Shown here: positions 1 through 6,681 of the stretch, one piece after another
How positions within the stretch are numbered: position 1 is the first letter of the stretch
Layout: each line of letters begins with the position of its first letter
Source of the DNA: Lachnospiraceae bacterium AM48-27BH
Lineage (GTDB): Bacteria; Bacillota; Clostridia; Lachnospirales; Lachnospiraceae
Direction of reading: 5' to 3'
DNA length: 10,196 nt
Assembly: GCA_003478355.1 (NCBI GenBank)
Contig: QUFC01000074.1
Span: 1-10,196 of the forward strand
The notes under the pieces: generated by a model
Database searches by the model: none
What the model was told of the DNA's origin: nothing
Seen by the model: only the letters and a program-made list of their open reading frames with translations
Program-made: the position numbers and the translations under genes

Positions 1-20
1 CCGTAAGCAACTGTTATATA

Positions 21-57
21 TAAAACAAGAACGACAAGCCCGATTCACAAGCTTATC
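21..57 (-). terminator. Possible intrinsic terminator behind the cell-wall-binding gene
   Basis: On the minus strand, GATAAGC (57-51) can pair with GCTTGTC (39-33), giving 7 pairs including one wobble around an 11-nt loop. A T-rich but interrupted stretch follows (about 30-21). It lies about 50 nt past the TAG stop of the minus-strand repeat protein. The stem is short and the T tract broken, so this is a modest call. Positions 58-108 show nothing else recognisable. Confidence 0.4.
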
Positions 58-108
58 GCTCTTAATTATCATAGAAGAATCTTATTTACAGAGATTTTCT
101 CATACTCT

Positions 109-999
109 CTAACCAGCTGTCATATCTTTAGAAATAGCACCACCAGCGTTATCATGTACTAATGCTGTATTAGATGCTGTTAACTCTTTTCTACCCTTTA
201 ACATATGACCATCGCCACTTGCAAAGAGATAAGTTTTTCCTTTGATAACTTTTGCTCTCTGCAGACCATCTGTTGCTACAGAGTTGAATGGAACGTTTCT
301 AACAGCTCCATCTTTATCTGTAAAGCTTACCAGATAATACCAGTAGGAATCAGACTCTTCTGCATTCTCGGTATATACCCAGCCAGTGCCCTTAGTACCT
401 TCTTCAGCTGTGTAAGCCTTATCTGCGAATGTACCAGTTGCAACACCTGCATTGTTGGAAGCAACTTCCAGATCATACCAATCGCTAGTCATAACGCCAT
501 GGCGATCAAAAGTATAATAGCTACCCTTGTTGTACCAAGTAGTGGTTTCTTTTCCTTCGGTCTTTTTAGCTTTACGAGCTTTTCCAGAAGACTTGAAGTT
601 GAACCAAACCATATCATCATAGTTCTCACTTGCAAGTTCATCGCTAGGCTCAAGATACTGCCATCCAGTATATGCCCATCCTTCATTCTCGGTACCACAG
701 TAGTAGATATCCTCATCAGTGCCATTTTCAACTGTGATCCAGCCGCTTGCCATATGACCTTCGGAGTCAAAGAAATATGTTCTGGAACCTGTAGCATCTG
801 GACAAGTTTTCTTCTTAAATGCATCACCGTTCTCGGATTTGAATGCCTTACCATTATCGCCAAAATAGTACCATAATGTTTCAACAGTCTCGCCATTTAC
901 TTCAGCGTCATCATCATTTGCAACGGAGATCCACTGATTTTTAGCTCTAACACCATATTCGTTCACATAATAGGTATTATCATCACTCTGGCTTGTCAT
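109..999 (-). CDS. Cell-wall-binding repeat protein, probably 5'-truncated fragment
   Basis: The 296-residue product is built almost entirely of degenerate aromatic/glycine repeats of the choline-binding or glucan-binding type. Recognisable units are TYYVNEYGVRAKNQWISV near the N-terminus, TYYFFDSEGHMASGWI-like (written TYFFDSEGHMASGWI) near residue 75, YYTFDRHGVMTSDWY near 160 and TYLFASGDGHMLKGR near the C-terminus. Such repeats normally follow a signal peptide and often a catalytic domain, and anchor exported proteins to the wall. Here the repeats begin within about ten residues of the first Met. There is no signal peptide, no Shine-Dalgarno sequence before the ATG (997-999), and an in-frame TAA five codons upstream (1015-1017). 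The divergent ATPase promoter overlaps the start codon. I infer that the 5' part of a larger surface-protein gene was lost and that this remnant is probably not expressed. The repeat type is fairly secure; the status as an intact gene is doubtful. Confidence 0.7.
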   Translation of the reverse strand: MTSQSDDNTYYVNEYGVRAKNQWISVANDDDAEVNGETVETLWYYFGDNGKAFKSENGDAFKKKTCPDATGSRTYFFDSEGHMASGWITVENGTDEDIYYCGTENEGWAYTGWQYLEPSDELASENYDDMVWFNFKSSGKARKAKKTEGKETTTWYNKGSYYTFDRHGVMTSDWYDLEVASNNAGVATGTFADKAYTAEEGTKGTGWVYTENAEESDSYWYYLVSFTDKDGAVRNVPFNSVATDGLQRAKVIKGKTYLFASGDGHMLKGRKELTASNTALVHDNAGGAISKDMTAG

Positions 1000-1021
1000 G
1001 TTTGATTTTGGATGTTAAAAT
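993..1021 (+). promoter_or_regulatory. Extended -10 promoter for the ATPase gene
   Basis: TTGTCA (993-998) and TAAAAT (1016-1021) are separated by exactly 17 nt, and TGT precedes the -10, giving an extended -10. Transcription would start near 1028. This spacing supports the GTG at 1056, rather than the ATG at 1035, as the start of the next gene. The -35 overlaps the first codons of the divergent repeat-protein remnant. Confidence 0.65.
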
Positions 1022-1040
1022 AGGATTATAGCACATGGAA

Positions 1041-1046
1041 AAGGAG
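1041..1046 (+). promoter_or_regulatory. Ribosome binding site that decides the ATPase start
   Basis: AAGGAG lies 9 nt before the GTG at 1056 and inside the frame that would begin at ATG 1035. The ATG at 1035 has no Shine-Dalgarno sequence and would sit only about 7 nt from the predicted transcription start, so GTG 1056 is the better start. Confidence 0.6.
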
Positions 1047-1055
1047 TTGAGAAGT

Positions 1056-2771
1056 GTGGAAGCATTGAGAAAATTGCCAATTGGAATGGAAAATTTTGTG
1101 GAAATTCGAAGAAATAACTTTTACTATGTGGATAAAACGCGACTGATTGAACAGTTGGTGGAAAAGTGGAGTGAAGTGAGCTTGTTGACCAGGCCGCGGA
1201 GATTTGGAAAAACTTTGAATATGAGTATGCTTCGAGCTTTTTTTGAGGTGGGAGCAGAGGCAAATCTATTTGATGGATTGTATATTTCACACAAGAAAGA
1301 ATTGTGTGAGCAATACATGGGGAAGTATCCTGTGATTTCGTTTACTCTGAAAAATATTGAAGGACAGTCGTTTGATGAAGTGAAAAAATCCATGAAATAT
1401 CTGATTGGAACGATTGCGAGACAATATAGCTTTTTACTGGAAAGTGAGAAATTAAGTGTAGTAGATAAAGAAATATATCGCGCGCTGCTTTTTACAAATG
1501 AGGATGGTACTTTCCAAATGTCGGATGTGGCATTAGAAAAGAGTTTATATCGTCTGACGGAGCTTTTAGAAAAACATTACCATAAAAAAGTGATTGTTTT
1601 AATTGATGAATACGATGTTCCTTTGGAAAAAGCGTTTCATCACGGTTATTATGATGAGATGGTGATTTTAATCCGAAATCTGTTTGGTAATGTATTAAAA
1701 ACAAATGAACATTTAAAGATGGCAGTTTTGACAGGATGTTTGCGAATTGCAAAAGAGAGTATTTTCACTGGTTTGAATAATTTTAAGGTTTATCCAATTA
1801 CAATGCGAGCATTTGATGAATCGTTTGGGTTTACCGATGAAGAAGTACAAAAAATGTTAAAATACTATAGGTTGGAAGAAGATTATGAAATCGTAAAAGC
1901 CTGGTATGATGGCTATCGTTTTGGGGATGTAGATGTGTATTGCCCGTGGGATGTGATCAACTATTGCAGTGATCGGCAGTATGATCCGAAATTAGAGCCA
2001 CAAAATTATTGGGCGAATACCAGTAGTAATGATATAATCAGCCATTTTATTGATGGAATGGGTGGTCAACGGAAAGTGACCAGGATTGAGCTGGAACGCT
2101 TGATCAATGGAGAAACGGTTCAGAAGGAAATCAATCAGGAATTGACATATAAGGAACTGTATTCTTCGATAGATAACCTGTGGAGCACCTTATTTATGAC
2201 GGGTTATTTGACTCAAAAAGGGGATTCGAATGGGAAACGTTATAATCTGGCAATCCCTAATCAGGAGATTCGAAATATCATGACGGATCATATCCTTCAG
2301 TTGTTTAAGGAAGATGTAGCAAAAGATGGAGCAATGGTAGAGACGTTTTGTCAAGCGTTGGTGGATGGAAATGCAGACCGTATCGAACAATTATTTACGG
2401 AATATTTGACGAAAACCATTAGCGTGCGGGATACATTTGTCAGGAAACCGGTGAAAGAAAATTTTTATCATGGTATTTTGCTTGGAATTCTAAGCTATAA
2501 AGGTGGTTGGTATGTGACATCTAATAGAGAAAGTGGTGATGGATTCAGTGATATTATGGTTCGGATTGATGATGAGGATGTGGGAATCATAATTGAGGTG
2601 AAGTATGCTGAAAACGGAAAAGAAGAGGAAATGAGCCGGAAAGCATTGCTGCAGATTCATGAAAAGCATTATGAGAAAGTGCTTTTGGATGAGGATATTC
2701 ATAAAGTGATGAACTATGGAATTGCATGCAATAAGAAAAAGTGTAAGGTTTCAATGGAAATAAGTGAATAA
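1056..2771 (+). CDS. AAA-ATPase-like protein with C-terminal PD-(D/E)XK nuclease-like domain
   Basis: Residue numbers count from the upstream in-frame ATG at 1035; the preferred GTG start is residue 8. The N-terminus reads LPIGMENF, then YYVDKT, the hallmark opening of the AAA-ATPase_like family (PF09820). The Walker A motif is RPRRFGKT (53-60, Lys59). Walker B is VIVLIDEYD (Asp191, Glu192). The C-terminal part matches PDDEXK_9 (PF08011): Asp506 in GDGFSDIM, then EVK (Glu521, Lys523) and a downstream Gln540 in KALLQIHEKHY. Thus both ATP-binding and nuclease-type catalytic residues are present, and the length of about 570 residues is normal for the family. No signal peptide or membrane segment is seen. 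The family is often multi-copy in Lachnospiraceae and Bacteroidetes genomes; its function is not established. The gene stands alone between its own promoter and a strong terminator, consistent with an independently mobile or acquired unit. Family assignment is very sure; role unknown. Confidence 0.93.
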   Translation: MEALRKLPIGMENFVEIRRNNFYYVDKTRLIEQLVEKWSEVSLLTRPRRFGKTLNMSMLRAFFEVGAEANLFDGLYISHKKELCEQYMGKYPVISFTLKNIEGQSFDEVKKSMKYLIGTIARQYSFLLESEKLSVVDKEIYRALLFTNEDGTFQMSDVALEKSLYRLTELLEKHYHKKVIVLIDEYDVPLEKAFHHGYYDEMVILIRNLFGNVLKTNEHLKMAVLTGCLRIAKESIFTGLNNFKVYPITMRAFDESFGFTDEEVQKMLKYYRLEEDYEIVKAWYDGYRFGDVDVYCPWDVINYCSDRQYDPKLEPQNYWANTSSNDIISHFIDGMGGQRKVTRIELERLINGETVQKEINQELTYKELYSSIDNLWSTLFMTGYLTQKGDSNGKRYNLAIPNQEIRNIMTDHILQLFKEDVAKDGAMVETFCQALVDGNADRIEQLFTEYLTKTISVRDTFVRKPVKENFYHGILLGILSYKGGWYVTSNRESGDGFSDIMVRIDDEDVGIIIEVKYAENGKEEEMSRKALLQIHEKHYEKVLLDEDIHKVMNYGIACNKKKCKVSMEISE

Positions 2772-2780
2772 AGTAAAAAT

Positions 2781-2823
2781 AGCAAGTCCCATCGCATAGT
2801 TCAAATATGAGATGGGACTTGCT
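2781..2823. terminator. Bidirectional intrinsic terminator between convergent genes
   Basis: Arms 2781-2798 and 2806-2823 pair over 18 positions with a single mismatch around a 7-nt loop. A T run follows the hairpin on the plus strand (2823-2826), and a longer T stretch follows on the minus strand (complement of 2776-2780). It starts 9 nt after the ATPase stop and ends one base before the stop codon of the minus-strand gene, so it serves both. Confidence 0.9.
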
Positions 2824-2824
2824 T

Positions 2825-4339
2825 TTATGCTTCTCTACATCCGGCCAGAGCCATAGATAGGAAAAGAAACATAATAGGAATGGTAATCGGTGTTCCGATA
2901 TTAACAGTTGCCTGAGCAGAATAACAGAGAACTCCGAACATGGCCGCAATGACATAAGGATTCTGACAACCTTTTTTGATGATCCGGATAAATGCTGTTA
3001 CAAATATTGCCAGGTAAGACAACAGACCGATAGGACCAACAGTGACAAAAAACTGCAGGTATTCATTGTGGGCGCTGTCGAAAATCTGATGGTATACATT
3101 GGTCATAATATCCATGTTGTGATAATAAGTGACAAGACCGAAGGTGTCAGGCCCGTATCCAAACAGTTTGTGGATCGGTGTAAAGTCCTGATAATCTTCT
3201 ATGGCCAATCGCCAGATAACCCCACGGTGTGTTCCCCAATTGTCATTGAAAAGAAGAAAACTTTTTGCAGAACCGTATTTATCAGCGTTTCCGGCGATAT
3301 TGACATCGTAGAGGACATAAAGAAAAGCAGCAAAGCCGATGACAATCAATCCGATCCATATCCGTGAAAACCATGGGCTGACAGTGGCGTCCGCTTTTTT
3401 GGAAATAAAATCGATCAGATATAAAATGATTGCGATAATCCAAAGCACTTTAATAAGCAGAACTAATTTACTAAAGGAAACTAAGGAATTATAAAGACTG
3501 TCGATCTGATATACACGATCTGCATAGGTGGTGGCAATCCATTCAATTACTTTCAAGGAAGTAAGGAAAGTAGCCAGCAAAACGACATATCGTCGGATAC
3601 CCTGTCTGGTACGGAAGGCGTAAATTGGGATAAAAGTAAATGCAGCTGCCAGAGACAGGTATGCGTTATCGCTTCTTCCTGTGATTAGGGCAATGAAAAT
3701 CACCCATACATTTACATAATACCAGATGCTTCGGAGCTTATTCGGGCAGGAAACCCATAACAGGCATGCAGCGCCTAAATAAACAGAGAGAAGTCCAGTA
3801 TACATATTAATATTGCCGATAAAAGAAGTGAACATACCTATATGTTCTGCTTTTAGCCGGACTTTAAAATGCAGAAGATCCATGCCAAGATAATCGGTAA
3901 AGCCGAATATGCAAACGGCCATACAGGATAGCAAGGCAATATCCATAAACCAGGATTTAAATTTCAAAAGTCTTGATACACAAAAATAGGATGCTGCATA
4001 GAGAAGTAGAAGAAATGTACCGGAAAAACGTCCCTCATTTCCCCAGAAGGCCTCGTATTTAAAATCTGAAAATGCCGCGGATAAGGTCGCAATGACTATA
4101 AAAGCAAGAAAAGCATAGTCTGTCGGAATTAGTTTTAATTTGATTCGCTTAAATGCTCCAGTAAAAATGAAATATCCACCAAGCAGAATCAGCATACCGA
4201 TGGTACATGCACAGTAAAAGAGATATTTTACATTTAAAATATTAAAATAGTAATCCTGATAAATAATGGGATGGACAGCAAGTATCAGAATCACATAAAG
4301 TGCGGTGACTGACGCAGTCCATGAGAATTTACGATTCAT
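2825..4339 (-). CDS. O-antigen ligase family (Wzy_C) polytopic membrane protein
   Basis: The 504-residue protein is very hydrophobic, with roughly a dozen membrane segments beginning at residues 10-30. The features that identify the Wzy_C family (PF04932) are in the C-terminal half: a large extracytoplasmic stretch containing LFGYGPDTFGL (about 392-402), then SAHNEYLQFFVTVGPIGLLS (His424) leading into the last membrane helices. Members either ligate lipid-linked glycans to an acceptor or polymerise repeat units; in Gram-positives polymerase or transferase roles are likely, and sequence alone does not separate them. The ATG at 4337-4339 is preceded by AAAGGA about 7 nt upstream, so the start is well supported. 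The gene is divergent from the loaP operon and shares its control region, which suggests a part in the same surface-glycan programme under separate control. It looks intact. Family sure; exact reaction not. Confidence 0.88.
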   Translation of the reverse strand: MNRKFSWTASVTALYVILILAVHPIIYQDYYFNILNVKYLFYCACTIGMLILLGGYFIFTGAFKRIKLKLIPTDYAFLAFIVIATLSAAFSDFKYEAFWGNEGRFSGTFLLLLYAASYFCVSRLLKFKSWFMDIALLSCMAVCIFGFTDYLGMDLLHFKVRLKAEHIGMFTSFIGNINMYTGLLSVYLGAACLLWVSCPNKLRSIWYYVNVWVIFIALITGRSDNAYLSLAAAFTFIPIYAFRTRQGIRRYVVLLATFLTSLKVIEWIATTYADRVYQIDSLYNSLVSFSKLVLLIKVLWIIAIILYLIDFISKKADATVSPWFSRIWIGLIVIGFAAFLYVLYDVNIAGNADKYGSAKSFLLFNDNWGTHRGVIWRLAIEDYQDFTPIHKLFGYGPDTFGLVTYYHNMDIMTNVYHQIFDSAHNEYLQFFVTVGPIGLLSYLAIFVTAFIRIIKKGCQNPYVIAAMFGVLCYSAQATVNIGTPITIPIMFLFLSMALAGCREA

Positions 4340-4371
4340 AATGTAATCCTTTCTTGATCATAGTTATGCTT

Positions 4372-4400
4372 ATTTTAACAAGTTTTAAGAAGAATGTATA
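4372..4400 (-). promoter_or_regulatory. Candidate promoter for the O-antigen-ligase-family gene
   Basis: On the minus strand, TATACA (4400-4395) and TAAAAT (4377-4372) are separated by 17 nt, with TGT before the -10 (extended -10). The predicted transcript would start near 4365, leaving a leader of about 25 nt that contains the AAAGGA ribosome binding site. The -35 is only a moderate match, so this is a reasonable but unproven call. Confidence 0.5.
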
Positions 4401-4420
4401 GGGATTTTCAAAAATTCCCT
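4400..4420. promoter_or_regulatory. Near-perfect 21-bp dyad in the divergent promoter region, possible operator
   Basis: The outer arms AGGGA and TCCCT match perfectly, and 8 of 10 symmetrical positions pair around a central A. Its left edge touches the -35 of the minus-strand promoter and its right edge abuts the upstream plus-strand promoter candidate, a place where one regulator could affect both directions. No known operator is recognised. Confidence 0.4.
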
Positions 4421-4421
4421 C

Positions 4422-4449
4422 TGTTCAAAGCAAAAAAGTGTGTTATACT
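4422..4449 (+). promoter_or_regulatory. Possible upstream tandem promoter of the polysaccharide operon
   Basis: TGTTCA (4422-4427), a 16-nt spacer and TATACT (4444-4449), with TGT before the -10. The -10 is good, the -35 poor. If active it would add an upstream start to the promoter at 4481-4509. Confidence 0.35.
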
Positions 4450-4480
4450 GTATACGCGGATTTTGAGAGTGTTATGAGAC

Positions 4481-4509
4481 TTGTCAAGAAATCGGTAAGA
4501 TGTTATAAT
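4481..4509 (+). promoter_or_regulatory. Main promoter of the loaP-polysaccharide operon
   Basis: TTGTCA (4481-4486), exactly 17 nt, then a consensus TATAAT (4504-4509) preceded by TGT (extended -10). Expected transcription start is about 4516. It is the strongest sigma-A-type promoter in the window and points into the operon. Its -35 hexamer, spacing and GATGTTA lead-in are the same as in the ATPase promoter at 993-1021. Confidence 0.75.
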
Positions 4510-4515
4510 GGATAA

Positions 4516-4684
4516 AATAAATGAAAAGAACCGGACTTGTGCATGAGAGTTTGAAGGCTGCATGAGCGAGGAAGGGGTTATATGGCTGCGTGCTATTTTT
4601 AGCTGCGTGATGCCACTCTGGGGTCGTTATTTTTTTATGAATGATCGTAGGGATGGCGTAGCTTACCCTTATGGGAGATTTGCT
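4516..4684 (+). promoter_or_regulatory. Long 5' leader of the loaP operon, possible attenuation or antitermination site
   Basis: About 170 nt lie between the predicted transcript start and the preferred loaP start. The leader holds three GCTGC(A/G)TG copies (4557-4564, 4585-4592, 4602-4609), a short GCTA/TAGC hairpin (4591-4602) and a 7-T run (4630-4636). The run follows a weak, mismatched hairpin (4609-4614 with 4620-4625). The last GCTGCGTGAT can also pair with ATGGCGTAGC (4653-4662) at 9 of 10 positions with wobbles. LoaP proteins are known to act through RNA hairpins in operon leaders, so a structured regulatory leader is expected here. The particular folds are my reading by eye. The first 41 codons of an upstream ATG (4562) run through it in frame with loaP without a stop. 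Confidence 0.4.
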
Positions 4685-5197
4685 ATGTGGTATGTACTAC
4701 AGACAACCACTGGACAGGAGGAAAAGCTGGTTCAGATGATTCAGGAACTGGTGGCTCCGGAGTTATATGAGGACTGTTTTGTGGCGTATTATGAGAGGGT
4801 CTGGCGGAAACAGCAGCAGAGCGTGGTTCATGTGGAACGATTGTTCCCTGGATATGTATTTGTGGTGACACAGAATCCAGAGGAACTTTTTTTTCAGCTA
4901 AAAAAAGTTCCCGCTATGTCGAAGCTGGTAGCGGCCGACCGATATGAGTTTCTTCCTATTAAAATAGAGGAGGAAACTTTTTTTTATGACATTTTCGATC
5001 CTGAGCATGTTGTGCGGCTTTCCTACGTGGAGACCGACGACCAGGGTCAGATGAAAAAGATCCATGGACCCGTTGGTAAATATGCGAACCGTGTGCGGAA
5101 ATGTTGTTTTAAGAAACGCTATCTGATCATGGATATTCCAATGGGAGGAGTGGAGAAGACAGTGGCGTTGGGGATAAAATTGAAAGAGGATTTATGA
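4685..5197 (+). CDS. loaP: LoaP-type NusG-family transcription antiterminator
   Basis: The 170-residue protein starts MWYVLQTTTGQEEKL, the standard first strand and helix of a NusG N-terminal (NGN) domain. ERLFPGYVFV near residue 57 is the conserved NGN core. The C-terminal part, HGPVGKYANRVRK onward from about residue 122, fits a KOW domain. Specialised NusG paralogues of this size at the head of polysaccharide operons in Firmicutes are LoaP proteins, which bind RNA polymerase and suppress termination along long operons. I chose the ATG at 4685 because the family begins at MWYV and GGGAG (4673-4677) lies 7 nt upstream. The frame is open back to ATG 4562, but those 41 residues do not look like NusG. 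It is first in the operon, 4 nt before the priming transferase. NusG paralogue is near certain; the LoaP subclass is an inference from size and context. Confidence 0.9.
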   Translation: MWYVLQTTTGQEEKLVQMIQELVAPELYEDCFVAYYERVWRKQQQSVVHVERLFPGYVFVVTQNPEELFFQLKKVPAMSKLVAADRYEFLPIKIEEETFFYDIFDPEHVVRLSYVETDDQGQMKKIHGPVGKYANRVRKCCFKKRYLIMDIPMGGVEKTVALGIKLKEDL

Positions 5198-5201
5198 AAA
5201 G

Positions 5202-6608
5202 ATGAAATCAAATGTACATTCAGACATTTCATATAAGTTGATGTTAAGAATTGTAAAAGTTCTAAATGTAATTCTGGTGACAATTCCGTATGGAATCTGT
5301 TGGTTTGGATTTTACGCAGGGAGGATTGCTTCACCTTATTACGCAAAAGGCAATTGGGCAATCATTGCACTGTTTGTAATGTTATACATATGGGTTGGCC
5401 GAACCTATGATGCATTTTTAGTGTCTTATAATCGAATATCGGAAATGATCTACAGTCAGGTATTGGCAATTCTTGTGGCTGATACAGCGATGTTTATTGT
5501 ATTATGGCTGCTTGGTAAGACATTTCCATTTATGGTACCTGCACTTTTAGCTTTAGGAGTGCAGGTTTTATTGTCTGCTGCATGGTCATTGATAGCACAT
5601 AATTGGTATTTTCATATGTACCCAGCTAAGAAAACATTTATCGTCTGGGACATGCGGCGGGGAATGACGGAACTGATCCATAGTTATGGATTGACGAAGA
5701 AATTTCAAGTGGTAGGTGATTGCTCAGCTTCGGAATGTATCAAGAATTTGGACAGACTAGATGGTATGGAAGCCGTATTTTTATCTGGTGTTCATAGCCA
5801 TGATCGGAATATCATCATAAAATATTGCGTAGAAAGACATATCAGTACATTTGTGATTCCGAGAATTGGAGATGTTCTTATGAGCAGTGCCCACCGGATG
5901 CATATGTTTCATCTGCCAATGCTTCGGGTGGATGGTTATAATCCAACTCCGGAGTTTCTTTTTTTAAAACGAACATTTGATATTGTCTGTTCTCTGATGG
6001 GTATGGTTCTTACATCCCCGATTATGTTGGTTACTGCAATTTGCATAAAAAAAACTGATGGCGGCCCAGTATTTTATAAGCAGACTCGTCTGACCAAAGA
6101 TGGTAAGGAGTTTGATGTATTAAAATTTCGGAGTATGCGTGTTGATGCAGAAAAAGATGGAAAAGCCAGATTATCAACCGGTGATAAAGATGATCGGATC
6201 ACGCCTGTGGGTCATGTGATTCGTAAATGCAGAATCGATGAGCTGCCACAGTTTATCAATATTTTAAAAGGTGATATGTCCTTAGTAGGCCCTCGTCCAG
6301 AACGTCCGGAAATTGCCAGAGAATATGAAAAAGAATTACCGGAATTCCGGTTGCGTCTACAGGCCAAATGTGGCTTGACCGGATATGCACAAGTGCATGG
6401 AAAATACAATACCACGCCGTATGATAAGTTGCAGATGGATTTGATGTACATCGCCAACGCAAGTCTGGCGCAGGATCTGAGTATTTTATTTGCCACGGTG
6501 AAGATTCTGTTTATGCCGGAGAGTACGGAGGGAATCGCTGAAGGCGCTGTGACGGCAATGCAACAGGAAGCAGCGGCGGGATGCGTGGAAGAAGGTCAGG
6601 AAAAATAG
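5202..6608 (+). CDS. Polyprenyl glycosylphosphotransferase (WbaP-like priming enzyme)
   Basis: This enzyme starts glycan assembly by moving a sugar-1-phosphate from a nucleotide sugar to undecaprenyl phosphate at the inner membrane face. The 468-residue length is that of the long form. About four to five N-terminal membrane helices (within residues 10-135) precede a soluble, nucleotide-binding-like middle region, then the catalytic Bac_transf domain (PF02397). That domain begins at KRTFD (256-260) with a membrane-dipping helix. Its conserved motifs are LKFRSMR (307-313), the catalytic Asp-Glu pair in DELPQ (346-350), LVGPRPERPE (361-370) and CGLTGYAQV (390-398), so it looks active. AGAGGA lies 11 nt before the ATG. 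The sugar cannot be read from sequence. The C-terminus carries an Ala/Glu-rich tail after the domain. It is intact, unlike most genes downstream. Confidence 0.93.
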   Translation: MKSNVHSDISYKLMLRIVKVLNVILVTIPYGICWFGFYAGRIASPYYAKGNWAIIALFVMLYIWVGRTYDAFLVSYNRISEMIYSQVLAILVADTAMFIVLWLLGKTFPFMVPALLALGVQVLLSAAWSLIAHNWYFHMYPAKKTFIVWDMRRGMTELIHSYGLTKKFQVVGDCSASECIKNLDRLDGMEAVFLSGVHSHDRNIIIKYCVERHISTFVIPRIGDVLMSSAHRMHMFHLPMLRVDGYNPTPEFLFLKRTFDIVCSLMGMVLTSPIMLVTAICIKKTDGGPVFYKQTRLTKDGKEFDVLKFRSMRVDAEKDGKARLSTGDKDDRITPVGHVIRKCRIDELPQFINILKGDMSLVGPRPERPEIAREYEKELPEFRLRLQAKCGLTGYAQVHGKYNTTPYDKLQMDLMYIANASLAQDLSILFATVKILFMPESTEGIAEGAVTAMQQEAAAGCVEEGQEK

Positions 6609-6617
6609 AAAAATGTG

Positions 6618-6655
6618 AATAGTGGCTCAGACTGGGAATGGTGGTCTGGGCTATT
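6618..6655 (+). other. Intercistronic hairpin between priming transferase and GT2 gene
   Basis: AATAG (6618-6622) pairs with CTATT (6651-6655), then after a 3-nt bulge CTCAGAC (6626-6632) pairs with GTCTGGG (6644-6650), around an 11-nt loop. Only a couple of T residues follow, so it is a poor terminator but could be an attenuator or an RNA-processing element. Between these genes there is a gap of 73 nt, much larger than elsewhere in the operon. Confidence 0.4.
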
Positions 6656-6681
6656 TTCATATGGAGAGGAATACAAAAGTT

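Noticed and set aside
205..876. 223-codon open frame on the plus strand
   Set aside because: It is the antisense shadow of the wall-binding repeat gene: Cys/Ser/Ile-rich, with no known domain and no ribosome binding site.
1022..2823. Insertion sequence carrying the ATPase
   Set aside because: No terminal inverted repeats, target-site duplication or transposase motif could be seen, so it is kept as an acquired unit of unknown mechanism.
3068..3367. 99-codon open frame on the plus strand
   Set aside because: Antisense to the well-supported Wzy_C gene, with no domain and no promoter.
4562..4684. N-terminal extension of the LoaP protein from ATG 4562
   Set aside because: NusG-family proteins of this type start at MWYV; the extra 41 residues show no NusG similarity, lie in the structured leader, and ATG 4685 has a good ribosome binding site. 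GAAGG before ATG 4562 keeps a longer form possible but unlikely.
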